NCBI GenBank assembly: GCA_963930645.1
Contig: OZ005659.1
Coordinates: 161,114,534-161,178,533, forward strand
Reading direction: 5' to 3'
Length of the DNA: 64,000 nt
Source: Salticus scenicus
Taxonomy: Eukaryota; Arthropoda; Arachnida; Araneae; Salticidae
Below are positions 10,415 through 20,665 of the stretch, piece by piece. Below the pieces are notes generated by a model that saw nothing but the letters and a program-made list of their open reading frames with translations, did no database searches and was not told the DNA's origin. The stretch's first letter is position 1. Every line of letters begins with the position of its first letter. The position numbers and the translations under genes are program-made.

Positions 10415-10640
10415 TCAATATGGTATCAGAAAATGAAAACAATTGCTCCTCACAGAAATTATACTCACCTTTAATCCAACAAAATATAAATGATGTGATG
10501 GTTCAAATAAAATTGGAAAAAATTTTAAATGTGAACCACCATTTTGGATTCTCAGTATATAATCGATAGAATCATGTCAATCCAAATAAAATGTTAATGG
10601 TATCAGAAAATGAAAACAATTACTTCAAATCTCAAAAGGA
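10415..10640. repeat. Degenerate dispersed repeat, related to 12100-12265
   Basis: TATCAGAAAATGAAAACAAT occurs at about 10423 and 10600, and TTCAAATAAAATTGGAAAA with TTTTAAATGTGAACCA at 10502-10540. The same order (TTCAAATAAAATTAGAAAAC, TTTTAAATGTGAACCAG, TATCAGAATATGAA, TTTCAAATCTCAAA) recurs at 12100-12265. The two flank the fold-back and GC-rich arrays between them. Confidence 0.55.
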
Positions 10641-10699
10641 AAGAGTCGGTGAAAGATGCTCTGAGAGAGAACAAAAAAATCTTTCACCGACTCACCGAA

Positions 10700-11408
10700 G
10701 CTGACAAACCATTCAACAATTTTTTTTTTCAATTTCAAATTTTTTTTTGAATGTGTTGGTCAACCTTGAAAGCTTTGGTGAGTTAATAAAAAATTTTTCT
10801 TTCGCTAGATCTCCGAATAAATTTTTCTTTGAAATTGAAAAAAAAATTTTTTTTGAATGCGTTGTCATGATCGGTCATCAATCTTGAAAGCTCGGTGAAA
10901 GATGCCTGAATAAAATTTTTTTTTGAAATTGAAAAAAAAATTTTTTGAATGCGTTGTAAACTTTCAAGATTGACCACAACGCATTCAAAAATTTTTTTTT
11001 TCCAATTTCAAAAAAATTTTATCCGGGCAAGAGATCACCGACTCACCAAAGCTTTCAAGATTGACCACAACGCATTCAAAAATTTTTTTTTCCAATTTCA
11101 AAAAAATTTTATCCGGGCAAGAGATCACCGACTCACCAAAGCTTTCAAGATTGACCACAACGCATTCAAAAATTTTTTTTTCCAATTTCAAAAAAATTTT
11201 ATCCGGGCAAGAGATCACCGACTCGCCAAAGCTTTCAAGATTGACCACAACACATTCAAAAAAAATTTATCCGACTCGCCAAAGCTTTCAAGATTGACCA
11301 CAAGGCATTCAAAAAAATTTTTTTTCCAATTTCAAAACAATTTTATCCGAAGATCTAGCAAGAGAAAAATTTTTCACCAACTCACCAAAGCTTTAAAAAA
11401 AAAAAAAA

Positions 11409-11445
<37 letters not shown>

Positions 11446-11535
11446 CTTTGGTGAGTCGGCATCCAGATAAAATTGTTTTGTCGTGGTCAATCTCGGATAA
11501 AATTTTTCGTTGTCCCGATTAAAATTTTTTTTTGG
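10700..11535. repeat. Fold-back tandem array, 90-91-bp unit
   Basis: Units starting GCATTCAAAAA then CCAATTTCAAAAAAATTTTA, CACCGACTCACCAAAGC and TTTCAAGATTGACCACAAC begin at 10981, 11072 and 11162. A fourth and shortened further units follow up to about 11400. The same unit occurs inverted on both sides: 10735-10965 (TTGAAAGCTTTGGTGAG, GAATGCGTTGT) and 11440-11535. The array could therefore fold on itself. A-run/T-run junctions are abundant. No coding sense is supported. Confidence 0.85.
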
Positions 11536-11599
11536 ATGCGTCGATAAAAATTTTTTTAAACAAAATTGTTGGATTGAAAAAAATCGTCAATCCATTCGA

Positions 11600-11820
11600 A
11601 ATGACCCCCCACAGGTATGCGGCGCGGCCCCGGGCCATTGGCCCGAGGCCTCCCTCCACCACCCGCCACATACACGTGACATCCTTCAACACACAAGTAT
11701 GCGGCGTGGCCCCGGGCCCCTCCACCACCCGCCACATACACGTGACACCCTTCATTTTCAGTGTGGCCCGGGGCACTCCAACACAGGGTCGTTTGGAATG
11801 ACCCGGGGCGTCGCCTCAAA
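11600..11820. repeat. GC-rich tandem repeat (two main units)
   Basis: TATGCGGCG(C/T)GGCCCCGGG then CTCCACCACCCGCCACATAC and ACGTGACA(T/C)CCTTCA occurs twice, at about 11616 and 11699. The first unit is longer by GGGCCATTGGCCCGAGGCCT-type sequence, and a third partial GGCCCGGGGC follows. The block is strongly GC-rich in AT-rich surroundings. Frames are open on both strands because of composition, so I call no gene. Confidence 0.7.
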
Positions 11821-11839
11821 CACACTCCATGGCCATTAT

Positions 11840-12078
11840 TTTAGTGTCCATTTTAAAACCATTTCACACATTTTTAAAACACACCATTGTTTTTAAAACC
11901 ATTGTTTTTAAAACCATTTCACACCATTGTTTTTAAAACCATTTTTAAAACCACACATTTGTTTTTAAAACCATTTCACACTATTGTTTTTAAAACCATA
12001 CATTTGTCCATTTTGAAAACCACACATTTGTTTTGAAAAGCATTTTTAAAACCATTTTGAAAACCACACATTGGAGAA
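11840..12078. repeat. Minisatellite of TTTTTAAAACCA units
   Basis: Repeats of CCATTGTTTTTAAAACCATT with variants (CACACATTTG, CCATTTTGAAAACC) fill the interval, about ten irregular units of 20-30 bp. No other function seen. Confidence 0.8.
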
Positions 12079-12099
12079 ATGCTAAAATATAAGTCAGAT

Positions 12100-12265
12100 C
12101 CAACTGAATGTTCAAATAAAATTAGAAAACATTTTAAATGTGAACCAGTGTATTATTTTTTTACCCATCATAGATAAAAAGTAGAAAATTTTGTGTGTTA
12201 ATAGGTCAGTATCAGAATATGAATCACATAATTATTTCAAATCTCAAATGTCTGATGTGGAATAT
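12100..12265. repeat. Second copy of the 10415-10640 repeat
   Basis: See the entry at 10415. Same order of short blocks, same strand, more diverged. Confidence 0.5.
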
Positions 12266-12600
12266 CGTTATTCACACAGACCCTTCAATGTTTAAAGAAA
12301 TTTAAAAATATATAAATCATATATTATATATAAATATATATATATATATATAAATTACAATATAAAATATTTTTTGATCCCTTCAAGTGTATCGAAAACA
12401 AACTTTCCATACACCCTCATGATGATTGCGATGATTCTAAAAAAAAATTTTCTGTGACAGACGTGGAAAAAGGTATTTATTGACCATAAAAATTATCCAA
12501 AATATGTTTTTGTACACATCTGGTCACATCCAATCTGGTCATAACATAAAAATTATCCAAAATGTTTTCACAAAATCATCACAAAATGTTTTTGCACACA

Positions 12601-12948
12601 TCACTCAGGAAACAGGGCGTCCGAGATCTCCCTCGGCAAAAAGAGTCGGGCGTGTTCGAGGCCGAACCACAGTTCGTGCTCCACACGTCCTTCGCCAGTC
12701 GGCCACTGCCATCCTAACACGTCTCGCGTCGTGAGGGAGGCGAAACTGCAGACCATCTTTTCGAGGGTCGGGCTGTCTCTCTGCACGCTCACGAAATCCC
12801 TCTCCAGCGTGCCCACGTACACCAGCGTCCGACTGCAGGCGCAAGCCCGGGCGACGTCCGCGGCCCGCAGAAAGAGACGGCCGTCTCGGGTGCGGAGCGT
12901 CAGGAAAGTACAGTCCAGAGGCGGAAAACCTGCATACGAGAGCGACAT
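12601..12948 (-). CDS. GC-rich small ORF with BRO-N-like segment
   Basis: 115 codons from ATG at 12948 (MSLSYAGFPPLDC) to TGA at 12601, ending ISDALFPE. An in-frame extension to 13017 would start inside a repeated leader, so the internal ATG is preferred. Codons end mostly in G or C, unlike flanking DNA. Residues about 20-50 (LRTRDGRLFLRAADVARACA) resemble the start of the BRO-N/ALI-type DNA-binding domain found in large DNA viruses, phages and some transposons. That is a weak, eye-level match. The C-terminal half (TTRDVLGWQWPTGEGR, ELWFGLEHARLFLPRE) is compatible with the same domain but not diagnostic. It sits downstream of a multi-CCAAT promoter block. It may be a domesticated or recently captured gene; this is not proven. 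Confidence 0.45.
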   Translation of the reverse strand: MSLSYAGFPPLDCTFLTLRTRDGRLFLRAADVARACACSRTLVYVGTLERDFVSVQRDSPTLEKMVCSFASLTTRDVLGWQWPTGEGRVEHELWFGLEHARLFLPREISDALFPE

Positions 12949-12954
12949 GACTGT

Positions 12955-13150
12955 TGTGAGAAGGAACTGAGCAAGTTTCAGGGGGGAATCTGGTTGTGAG
13001 AGGAATCTCTTCGGCAAGTTTCAGGGGAAAGGAGGTCAACCAATGGCTGGGAAGGAGGTCAGCCAATGGTTGGGAAGGACCCGCCCACTCCGCCAACGGC
13101 AGGAAAGGAGGTCAGCCAATGGCGGGAAAGGAGGTCACCCAACGGCTGGG
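12955..13150 (-). promoter_or_regulatory. Multi-CCAAT promoter block and repeated leader
   Basis: On the plus strand, five tandem units of about 20-28 bp carry AAGGAGGTCA(A/G)CCAATGGC or a close variant (CCAAT at about 13039, 13062 and 13117; CCAACGG variants at 13098 and 13139), with a GC box CCCGCCCACTCC and a GGCGGGAAA motif between them. Between this block and the ATG at 12948 is a duplicated leader (CCTGAAACTTGC then TTCCTCTCACAAC, twice, minus strand). The layout fits a TATA-less promoter for the minus-strand ORF. It could also drive plus-strand transcription. Confidence 0.55.
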
Positions 13151-13319
13151 TCTTCAAAAGTCGCTTCCAACGAAGCCTTCTCTCTCATTCTCACCATAGA
13201 AAGAGTCGTGGACATCTTTCCTCAGACTGTCTCGGAGGTGTCGGCCACTCTCACGCCAGTCTTTTTCTAAGAACTGAACTGTTTGTGTCTTTTCTAAGAT
13301 CATTTGTAATCTTGCAGAT

Positions 13320-16317
13320 GTGATTTGTCAGTCTTTTGAAAAATAAATAATTGGAATTTATCCAATAGCCTAAAAAATATTATAGTGTTATTTATTATGA
13401 CCTGTTATCTTTTTGAATATTTTATTTTTAAAACTTATGACTTTACTGCATTTTCAAACATTGCTTAATGCATGTTACAGAATAGTTTAAAAAATACTAG
13501 GGAATATTTTTTTGTACTAGTGAAATGTAAAACATGTATTTTAACTTTCGTACTAGTATTAAAAATTTGTCAGGCCAAATGTGAAAGAGAATTGTTTCCT
13601 AATTAAAAGTATTAAGTTGTAGAGAATGATCGAAACTTAGTACGACAGACAGCAATTTTGCGTTGTCGCCATTTATTGTATTACAACTTCAATAAATATG
13701 TGCAAGCCAGGCCCGTGCTGGCCAGGGGGACCCTCTTTCTGAGACTTTCTTGGTCAGTTAAAAAATGTATGTCAGACATACTGCATAAAAAATCAACTCG
13801 TTTAAAAAAAAAAAAAAAAAAAGTTAGTTTATATCTCTTTTTTCAGAAAGAGAAAAACTATCGATTTCTAAGGACTTGCGATAAACTTTTGTCTATAGGC
13901 TGAAGGACAGGAGCCCTTTTTAATTCTTCTCGGGAAGGGGAGAGTGGAGTAAAAGAAAGTGTCCAGCTAGGCACCCTAAAGATAATGTAAAGGAAACAAA
14001 TTGAAAGAAACTGCTTCTGAAAAATAAATTGTATAAAAACTAGAAACACAGAGGGCGAGTGCATAGCTAATTGAGGAAAAAGTCGATGAAAGAAAGATAT
14101 TTTACTCTAATAATGTTAACGAAGTGGTACAAAAGCAATATTAAGGTAAGGGCGTCTTAAATTCACTCATAATTTGATTATGACATTTCTATAATTTTAA
14201 TTATTTACATATTCAACATTCTTATTACATGTTAGTAAAGCAAAACTCCTTAATTTCTATAAATGTTTATTTGTATAAGTTAAACTAATGTTACGTTATA
14301 ATACAGGATTAGTACATAGGTTGAAGAAACGGAGGACTATATTTTATTCTAATGAATTCTTTGAGAGAGGCAGCCCATGATCATAATTTAACTACTTTTC
14401 TTTTCTTTTAATGATTTTGATTATTTATACATTCACTTTCTTATCACATGATCATGATACTAAAAGATAACGTCAAATTCCTTTTAAAAAATGTCTGTAA
14501 AATACTGTTATGGTGGTAAAAATTAAACTCCTTCTTTTGCGTATAATTTTTAAACAAATAAACATATGAATGTAAAATTTGGATAGCCTCTTCGTTATCA
14601 TATTATTAACCGAATTTTATGTAACTTTAGCATAAGAATAATTTTAAGTTAACAAATATTCATTTTTCTTTCAAAAGTAAGCTTTGGAAAAAATGAAAAA
14701 TTTCAATAATTTTTGGAAAGAACACTTAATGAAAAATGGTAATAAGGATGTGTAAAATCGTTAATTTTACATATTTAATTTGCTACCCAAAACAAACCCT
14801 TTGAGTCACTGAATATAGCACTTTATCCATGGTTTAAGACCATTGAGTTTGATCCTCCAACTATATTCCTTGTTTTTTGAATGACCTTTTTATCTGATGG
14901 CAACGGAGGTAAAAAAAAGGTCGTTACTAGCGTTGGCAGGTGATTAAAATAAAAATGGTTTGCGTAAAACATTAAAAGAAAAGAAAAATGATAGAGTATA
15001 TTTACATCATGTAAATTAAAGTTTTATTTGTGGAAAAAGAACAGCACTTCATGCCAATAATGGAAAAAGGATATACATTAATGATATTGCTATATGTGTG
15101 ATATATATATGTTATAAATAATTTTCTCAACAGAGGAGTGAGTAATAATTGTGCAGTGAAAGTGCTTTATATTAATTATCTAGCAAAATCCATTTAAATA
15201 ATCATAGGGATAACAATCAAACCTATTTCTTATTTTTTCTTCCTTTTTTCGTATGTGAATAGCTTTTTAAAAAATATGGATACAAACATGAAAAATGAAA
15301 TCGAATAAGATATTTGTTATCTAAATTGTATCCTGTTTGTAACAAGTACAATTTTTACAAAATTCCTTTTTTGTGTGTAATTAGTAATTTTCCCTCTGGC
15401 TTTTTTAAACTGGAAAGTAAAACAACAAACACTTTAAAAAAAAAAAAAAAATTTCAACCCAGTAGATATGCAGGTAAGTAATCTTGTAACATTTTTTGAT
15501 TTGAGGAGTCATTCTTATTGTTTTAGTTTTTATTGCGAGGATTTTTTTAAAGACAATAGTTTGATTTTTATTTTCTTTAATTTATTTATTTATTTTGGTG
15601 AATGTGTTTTTTGTTTGTATAATAAATACTTAATTTTCCATATTCAATATTAAAATAATTATACCAAAAATTAGAATTAGTATACTATACTAGTATGCTA
15701 TACATTTGTACAATTACTTTTGAAATTTAGTCATGTTGTGCTAAAAGAATTATTACGTATTACACATGAAACAAATTTGAAATGGATAATTGTATTTAAA
15801 ACTGTCACATTGTCTAATTAGATTCATTAAAAGCTTAGTATGGTATGTGAAAAAGTATACAAACATGAAAAATAAAAATCGAATAAGATATTTGTTATAA
15901 AACTATTTATCGACATTTTTGTTATTCTGTTGAGGCTAATAGTTTATACATCAAATTCTTTTAATAATTATATTTTTATCGATCATGTGTATATAAAAGT
16001 ATACTGTTTTAAATACAGATATCGAACAAGATAGATATCCAGTTTTATAAAATATGATCGACCAATCCATAACTTAAGAAAAGCAAGACAACACAAATAA
16101 TAAAGTTCATACAATTTTCCCAAGAAGTTAAAAAGTGTTTCTCTGTAAAATTTCCCCCCCCCCCCCACCTCTTTTTCAAGTTTATTGTTGTTGCTTCATT
16201 TTCTGCTGATTTCACCGGAAACAATAATTTTTAAGTATGTAATCGCTTAAATTTCTCGCCGTTTACAATAATTTACAATTAGTAAAAAATAGGTTTAAAT
16301 ATTTCTTTTTTATGATT
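13320..16317. other. Long AT-rich stretch without supported genes
   Basis: Only short random open frames. Poly(A) runs at about 13804 and 15437, and a C10 run near 16156. A CCCGTGCTGGCCAGGGGGAC patch near 13708 looks like a transposon end without a partner. No repeats shared with the rest of the window were noticed. Confidence 0.5.
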
Positions 16318-16319
16318 AA

Positions 16320-18912
16320 AAGTTAGTTATTAAACAGTGTCTGAGTTTCATTCAAAGTATCATTATTATTTTTTTATTTTATGTATAAAATAAAATAAAA
16401 ACTAGTGAATTTACTTGCTTTTATTGACACAATTGCAATAGCCATTTTATTTCATCGTCAGAATGACAATAAAAAATTAAAAGCCTCCAAGGGGCTGATA
16501 AGTTTAAGCTATGTCAAAGTACTTTTAAGAAATGGATATTAGTAACTGATGCTAGGAAAGGAAATACAATTATTCCATAATAAGAAATCACCACAAAACT
16601 GGCGTTTTAAAGTAATAAGTACAACACTTTGAATAAACACCATAAAATCCAATAAACTCACACAGAACTCAGGCAACTTTATTGCATTTCATGGTGTTTA
16701 TTCAAAGTGTTGTACTTATTAGTAACTGTATGCCTTTATATGGAACAATAGATTAAAATAAATCCATTCCTTTTTTTTGTGTGTAAATGAATGTTTTGTG
16801 TGTCGCAACTAAATACATTGCAAAAAAATCTCTCAACAATTGTATTGGGTAGAAAAGAATAACATGAGCCTTCATCATACAAATTAGTTATTAAACAGTG
16901 TCTGAGTTTCATTCAAAGTATCATTATTATTTTTTTATTTTATGTATAAAATAAAATAAAAACTAGTGAATTTGCTTGCTTTTATTGACACAATTGCAAT
17001 AGCCATTTTATTTCATCGTCAGAATGACAATAAAAAATTAAAAGCCTCCAAGGGGCTGATAAGTTTAAGCTATGTCAAAGTACTTTTAAGAAATGGATAT
17101 TAGTAACTGATGCTAGGAAAGGAAATACAATTATTCCATAATAAGAAATCACCACAAAACTGGCGTTTTAAAGTAATAAGTACAACACATTGAATAAACA
17201 CCATAAAATCCAATAAACTCACACAGAACTCAGGCAACTTTATTGCATTTCATGGTGTTTATTCAAAGTGTTGTACTTATTAGTTACTGTATGCCTTTAT
17301 ATGGAACAATAGATTAAAATAAATCTTTTTTTTTTTTTTTTTGTAAATGAATGTTTTGTGTGTCGCAACTAAATACATTGCAAAAAAATCTCTCAACAAT
17401 TGTATTGGGTAGAAAAGAATAACATGAGCCTTCATCATACAAATTAGTTATTAAACAGTGTCTGAGTTTCATTCAAAGTAACATTATTATTTTTTGGTGA
17501 ATTTACTTGCCTTTATTGACACAATTGCAATAGCCATTTTATTTCATCGTCAGAATGACAATAAAAAATTAAAAGCCTCCAAGGGGCTGATAAGTTTAAG
17601 CTATGTCAAAGTACTTTTAAGAAATGGATATTAGTAACTGATGCTAGGAAAGGAAATACAATTATTCCATAATAAGAAATCACCACAAAACTGGCGTTTT
17701 AAAGTAATAAGTACAACACATTGAATAAACACCATAAAATCCAATAAACTCACACAGAACTCAGGCAACTTTATTGCATTTCATGGTGTTTATTCAAAGT
17801 GTTGTACTTATTAGTTACTGTATGCCTTTATATGGAACAATAGATTAAAATAAATCTTTTTTTTTTTTTTTTTGTAAATGAATGTTTTGTGTGTCGCAAC
17901 TAAATACATTGCAAAAAAATCTCTCAACAATTGTATTGGGTAGAAAAGAATAACATGAGCCTTCATCATACAAATTAGTTATTAAACAGTGTCTGAGTTT
18001 CATTCAAAGTAACATTATTATTTTTTGGTGAATTTACTTGCCTTTATTGACACAATTGCAATAGCCATTTTATTTCATCGTCAGAATGACAATAAAAAAT
18101 TAAAAGCCTCCAAGGGGCTGATAAGTTTAAGCTATGTCAAAGTACTTTTAAGAAATGGATATTAGTAACTGATGCTAGGAAAGGAAATACAATTATTACA
18201 TAATAAGAAATCACCACAAAACTGGCGTTTTAAAGTAATAAGTACAACACTTTGAATAAACACCATAAAATCCAATAAACTCACACAGAACTCAAGCAAC
18301 TTTATTGCATTTCATAGTGTTTATTCAAAGTGTTGTACTTATTAATTACTGCATGCCTTTATATGGAACAATAGATTAAAATAAATCCATTCCTTTTTTT
18401 TGTGTGTAAATGAATGTTTGTAAAAAATCTCTCAACAATTGTATTGGGTAGAAAAGAATAACATGAGCCTTCATCATACAAATTAGTTATTAAATGACAA
18501 TAAAAAATTAAAAGCCTCCAAGGGGCTTATAAGTTTAAGCTATGTCAAAGTACTTTTAAGAAATGGATATTAGTAACTGATGCTAGGAAAGGAAATACAA
18601 TTATTACATAATAAGAAATCACCACAAAACTGGCGTTTTAAAGTAATAAGTACAACATTTTGAATAAACACCATAAAATCCAATAAACTCACACAGAACT
18701 CAGGCAACTTTATTGCATTTCATGGTGTTTATTCAAAGTGTTGTACTTATTAGTTACTGCATGCCTTTATATGGAACAATAGATTAAAATAAATCCATTC
18801 CTTTTTTTTGTGTGTAAATGAATGTTTTGTGTGTCGCAACTAAATACATTGCAAAAAAATCTCTCAACAATTGTATTGGGTAGAAAAGAATAACATGAGC
18901 CTTCATCATACA
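16320..18912. repeat. Satellite array, about 510-560-bp unit, 5 copies
   Basis: Units start TTAGTTATTAAACAGTGTCT at 16323, 16884, 17444 and 17975; a fifth, internally deleted unit starts at 18483. Spacings are 561, 560, 531 and 508 bp. Copies are nearly identical. The 3rd and 4th share a deletion near the start and a T-run variant, so they were copied from each other. Each unit contains a 30-bp inverted repeat (first unit: 16614-16643 and 16691-16720, perfect, 47-nt spacer), listed separately. No open frame of note. Confidence 0.95.
16614..16720. repeat. 30-bp hairpin inside the satellite unit
   Basis: Arms AATAAGTACAACACTTTGAA then TAAACACCAT and the exact reverse complement, separated by 47 nt. 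Equivalent hairpins start near 17175, 17706, 18237 and 18645. Those have single mismatches (for example CACATTG against CAAAGTG), so only the first copy is perfect. Confidence 0.9.
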
Positions 18913-19294
18913 AAAATATATGTAGGCACTGTGCAGCTTGAAAGCAGCAATGTACTAAAGTGTTAAATTTTTTTCGTGAAGAGTTGTGCTATTCTTTCAA
19001 CCCTAAACAAATCTTGAGAGGGTCGTTCCCCTCAACACACACACACACACACACAAACAGGGACACCCGAAATTACTCAAAAGTCTTGCGCGTTCTATGA
19101 GAGATATTTCTATTAATCATATATTAATTGTTTCGGTTGTATATTTTTAACATTTTATTTCAAAAATAAAACAAAAAATACTTCAAAATATTCTGCATTT
19201 ACTAAAACAATTAATAATATTAGACTGGGAAATATTATTTTATTTAAAATTTCGGTTTATGGCGCAAATCCTTTTCACAGATTAAAATAGCTTA
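18913..19294. other. Intergenic with (CA)n tract
   Basis: (CA)n at about 19035-19054. Otherwise no feature seen. Confidence 0.5.
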
Positions 19295-19387
19295 CGTTTT
19301 TGGTGCTGCCATCTAGTACCAATATTCAAAGAAGCGAGAACAATTTTAACTTTGAATATTGGTACTAGGTGGCAGCACCAAAAAACG
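19295..19387. repeat. Imperfect 37-bp inverted repeat (hairpin)
   Basis: Left arm 19295-19331 (TTTTTGGTGCTGCCATCTAG, then TACCAATATTCAAAG) pairs with 19350-19387 across an 18-nt spacer. There is one mismatch and one extra A. It may be a fold-back element. Confidence 0.85.
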
Positions 19388-19671
19388 GAAGCTCACCCGA
19401 TTCCGGGCAGACAGAACTAAATAGAACTTTATATGACACACCAACCTGTAAAATTACGTAAAATAAATGACTGAAGAAATATTTTATCATTGATTAAATA
19501 TTGGATACATTAGATTTCAATACTTATGTATTAAATCACGACACATCATTTATATTTAATTTACATAATAAATAACACAAACAATTATAAAATTCAGACT
19601 GATATTTTAATAATAATAATAAAATATTTTTTATTTACAATTATAATAGAGAAGGAGAAGGAGAAAAAGAT

Positions 19672-20607
19672 TTATGGGAGAGATTTTATAATCTCTCTCA
19701 TAAATGATATTTGAGAACTTCTAATCTGTAAATATTGACCATATAAAGTGTTTAATTTTGAATTTAAATTAACTAAATATTGTAATTTTTTTAATTTTTT
19801 TATATTTTTCCCTAATTGGGTAAATTTTCTGAACGACTTCCTGCCTTTTTTTTTTTATTTTTAATGATAATTTTTTTAAGAGAGGCTCTTTAAAAAAACT
19901 TACACTCCTCCTTCTCCTTCTGGACCTTGTAATTGGGGCTGGCAGGGGCTCTATGCTTGCATCTGGATGTGCTTGTGAGCTGCTAGGCGTCGTCGGAAAC
20001 CCGGCAGGAGCTGGCAGGGGCTCTATGCTTGCATCTGGATGTGCTGTCGGAAACCCGGCAGGAGCTGGCAGGGGCTCTATGCTTGCATCTGGATGTGCTT
20101 GTGAGCTGCTAGGCGTTGTCGGAAACCCGGCAGGAGCTGGCAGGGGCTCTATGCTTGCATCTGGATGAGCTTGTGAGCTGCTAGGCGTCGTCGGAAACCC
20201 GGCAGGGGCTCTATGCTTGCATCTGGATGTGCTTGTGAGCTGCTAGGAGGTTCCGTAATATTTTGGAGAAATTCCCAAAAGCTGGGCAATAACTCCGTCG
20301 AAGTGGAGGGACGGGAGAGATACCTCTCTCTCAGATCAATGGGTCCGCTAAAGGCAGAGGTGAAAGAATGATGTTCAACCTCCTGATCCCCGCTGCTCCT
20401 TGACATATCTGTGTGAGAATCAATGCGGAGATTGTCCGGCGTGCCAGGAGGAGAAGAATCAGAAATTATAATTTCGTCTGGCACATTTAAGTGCTCCTCC
20501 ATCCCTTCATAATAGAATTTAAATCTGCACTGTGGGCAGAATTCTACGGAATAATTTTCCACGTGATGTAAAAGACTGCGGACACATACCCTATGGTATT
20601 CATGTCC
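19672..20607 (-). pseudogene. RING-H2 paralogue, truncated and frameshifted
   Basis: Second member of the family seen at 8875-9873. The 3' half of the RING survives (GHEYHRVCVRSLLHHV, FCPQCRFKFYYEG) with His as fifth ligand, then NVPDEI, a Ser/acidic region, and IDLRERYLS with LPSFWEFLQNI matching the paralogue. A Pro/Ser repeat follows, coded by a 72-bp minisatellite, then the basic tail (KKLSLKIKKK, RKSFRKF, QYLQ, FMREIIKSLP, stop at 19672). Breaks: the first half of the RING is missing and replaced by a copy of the minisatellite, a 10-bp deletion in one unit (62 bp instead of 72) shifts the frame, and an A-run near 19846-19856 shifts it back. A neighbouring LRR exon is joined to it at 20606-20665. 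Confidence 0.8.
19939..20258 (-). repeat. 72-bp coding minisatellite (24-residue unit)
   Basis: GGCAGGGGCTCTATGCTTGC units start at 19941, 20013, 20067, 20139 and 20201, so lengths are 72, 54, 72 and 62 bp. On the minus strand a full unit encodes 24 residues (TPSSSQAHPDASIEPLPAPA, then GFPT). The 54-bp unit keeps the frame; the 62-bp unit does not. Confidence 0.9.
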
Positions 20608-20665
20608 GGCAGGGGCTCTATGCTTGCATCTGGATGTGCTTGTGAGCTGCTAGGAGGTTCCGTAA
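20606..20665. repeat. 60-bp exact duplicate of 20199-20258
   Basis: CCGGCAGGGGCTCTATGCTT through GGAGGTTCCGTAA is identical in the two places, in direct orientation, 347 bp apart. It joins the LRR exon on one side to the truncated RING on the other. Confidence 0.92.

Noticed and set aside
11519..11896. Overlapping GC-rich open frames on both strands
   Set aside because: Created by a stop-poor GC-rich tandem repeat; all frames are open and no protein motif appears.
13043..13323. Plus-strand open frames over the CCAAT block
   Set aside because: They run through tandem promoter-like repeats without any domain signal.
19953..20168. Plus-strand repeat protein frame (CELLGVVGNPAGAGRGS-type)
   Set aside because: Antisense of the 24-residue linker repeat of the RING paralogue, which has homology support on the minus strand.
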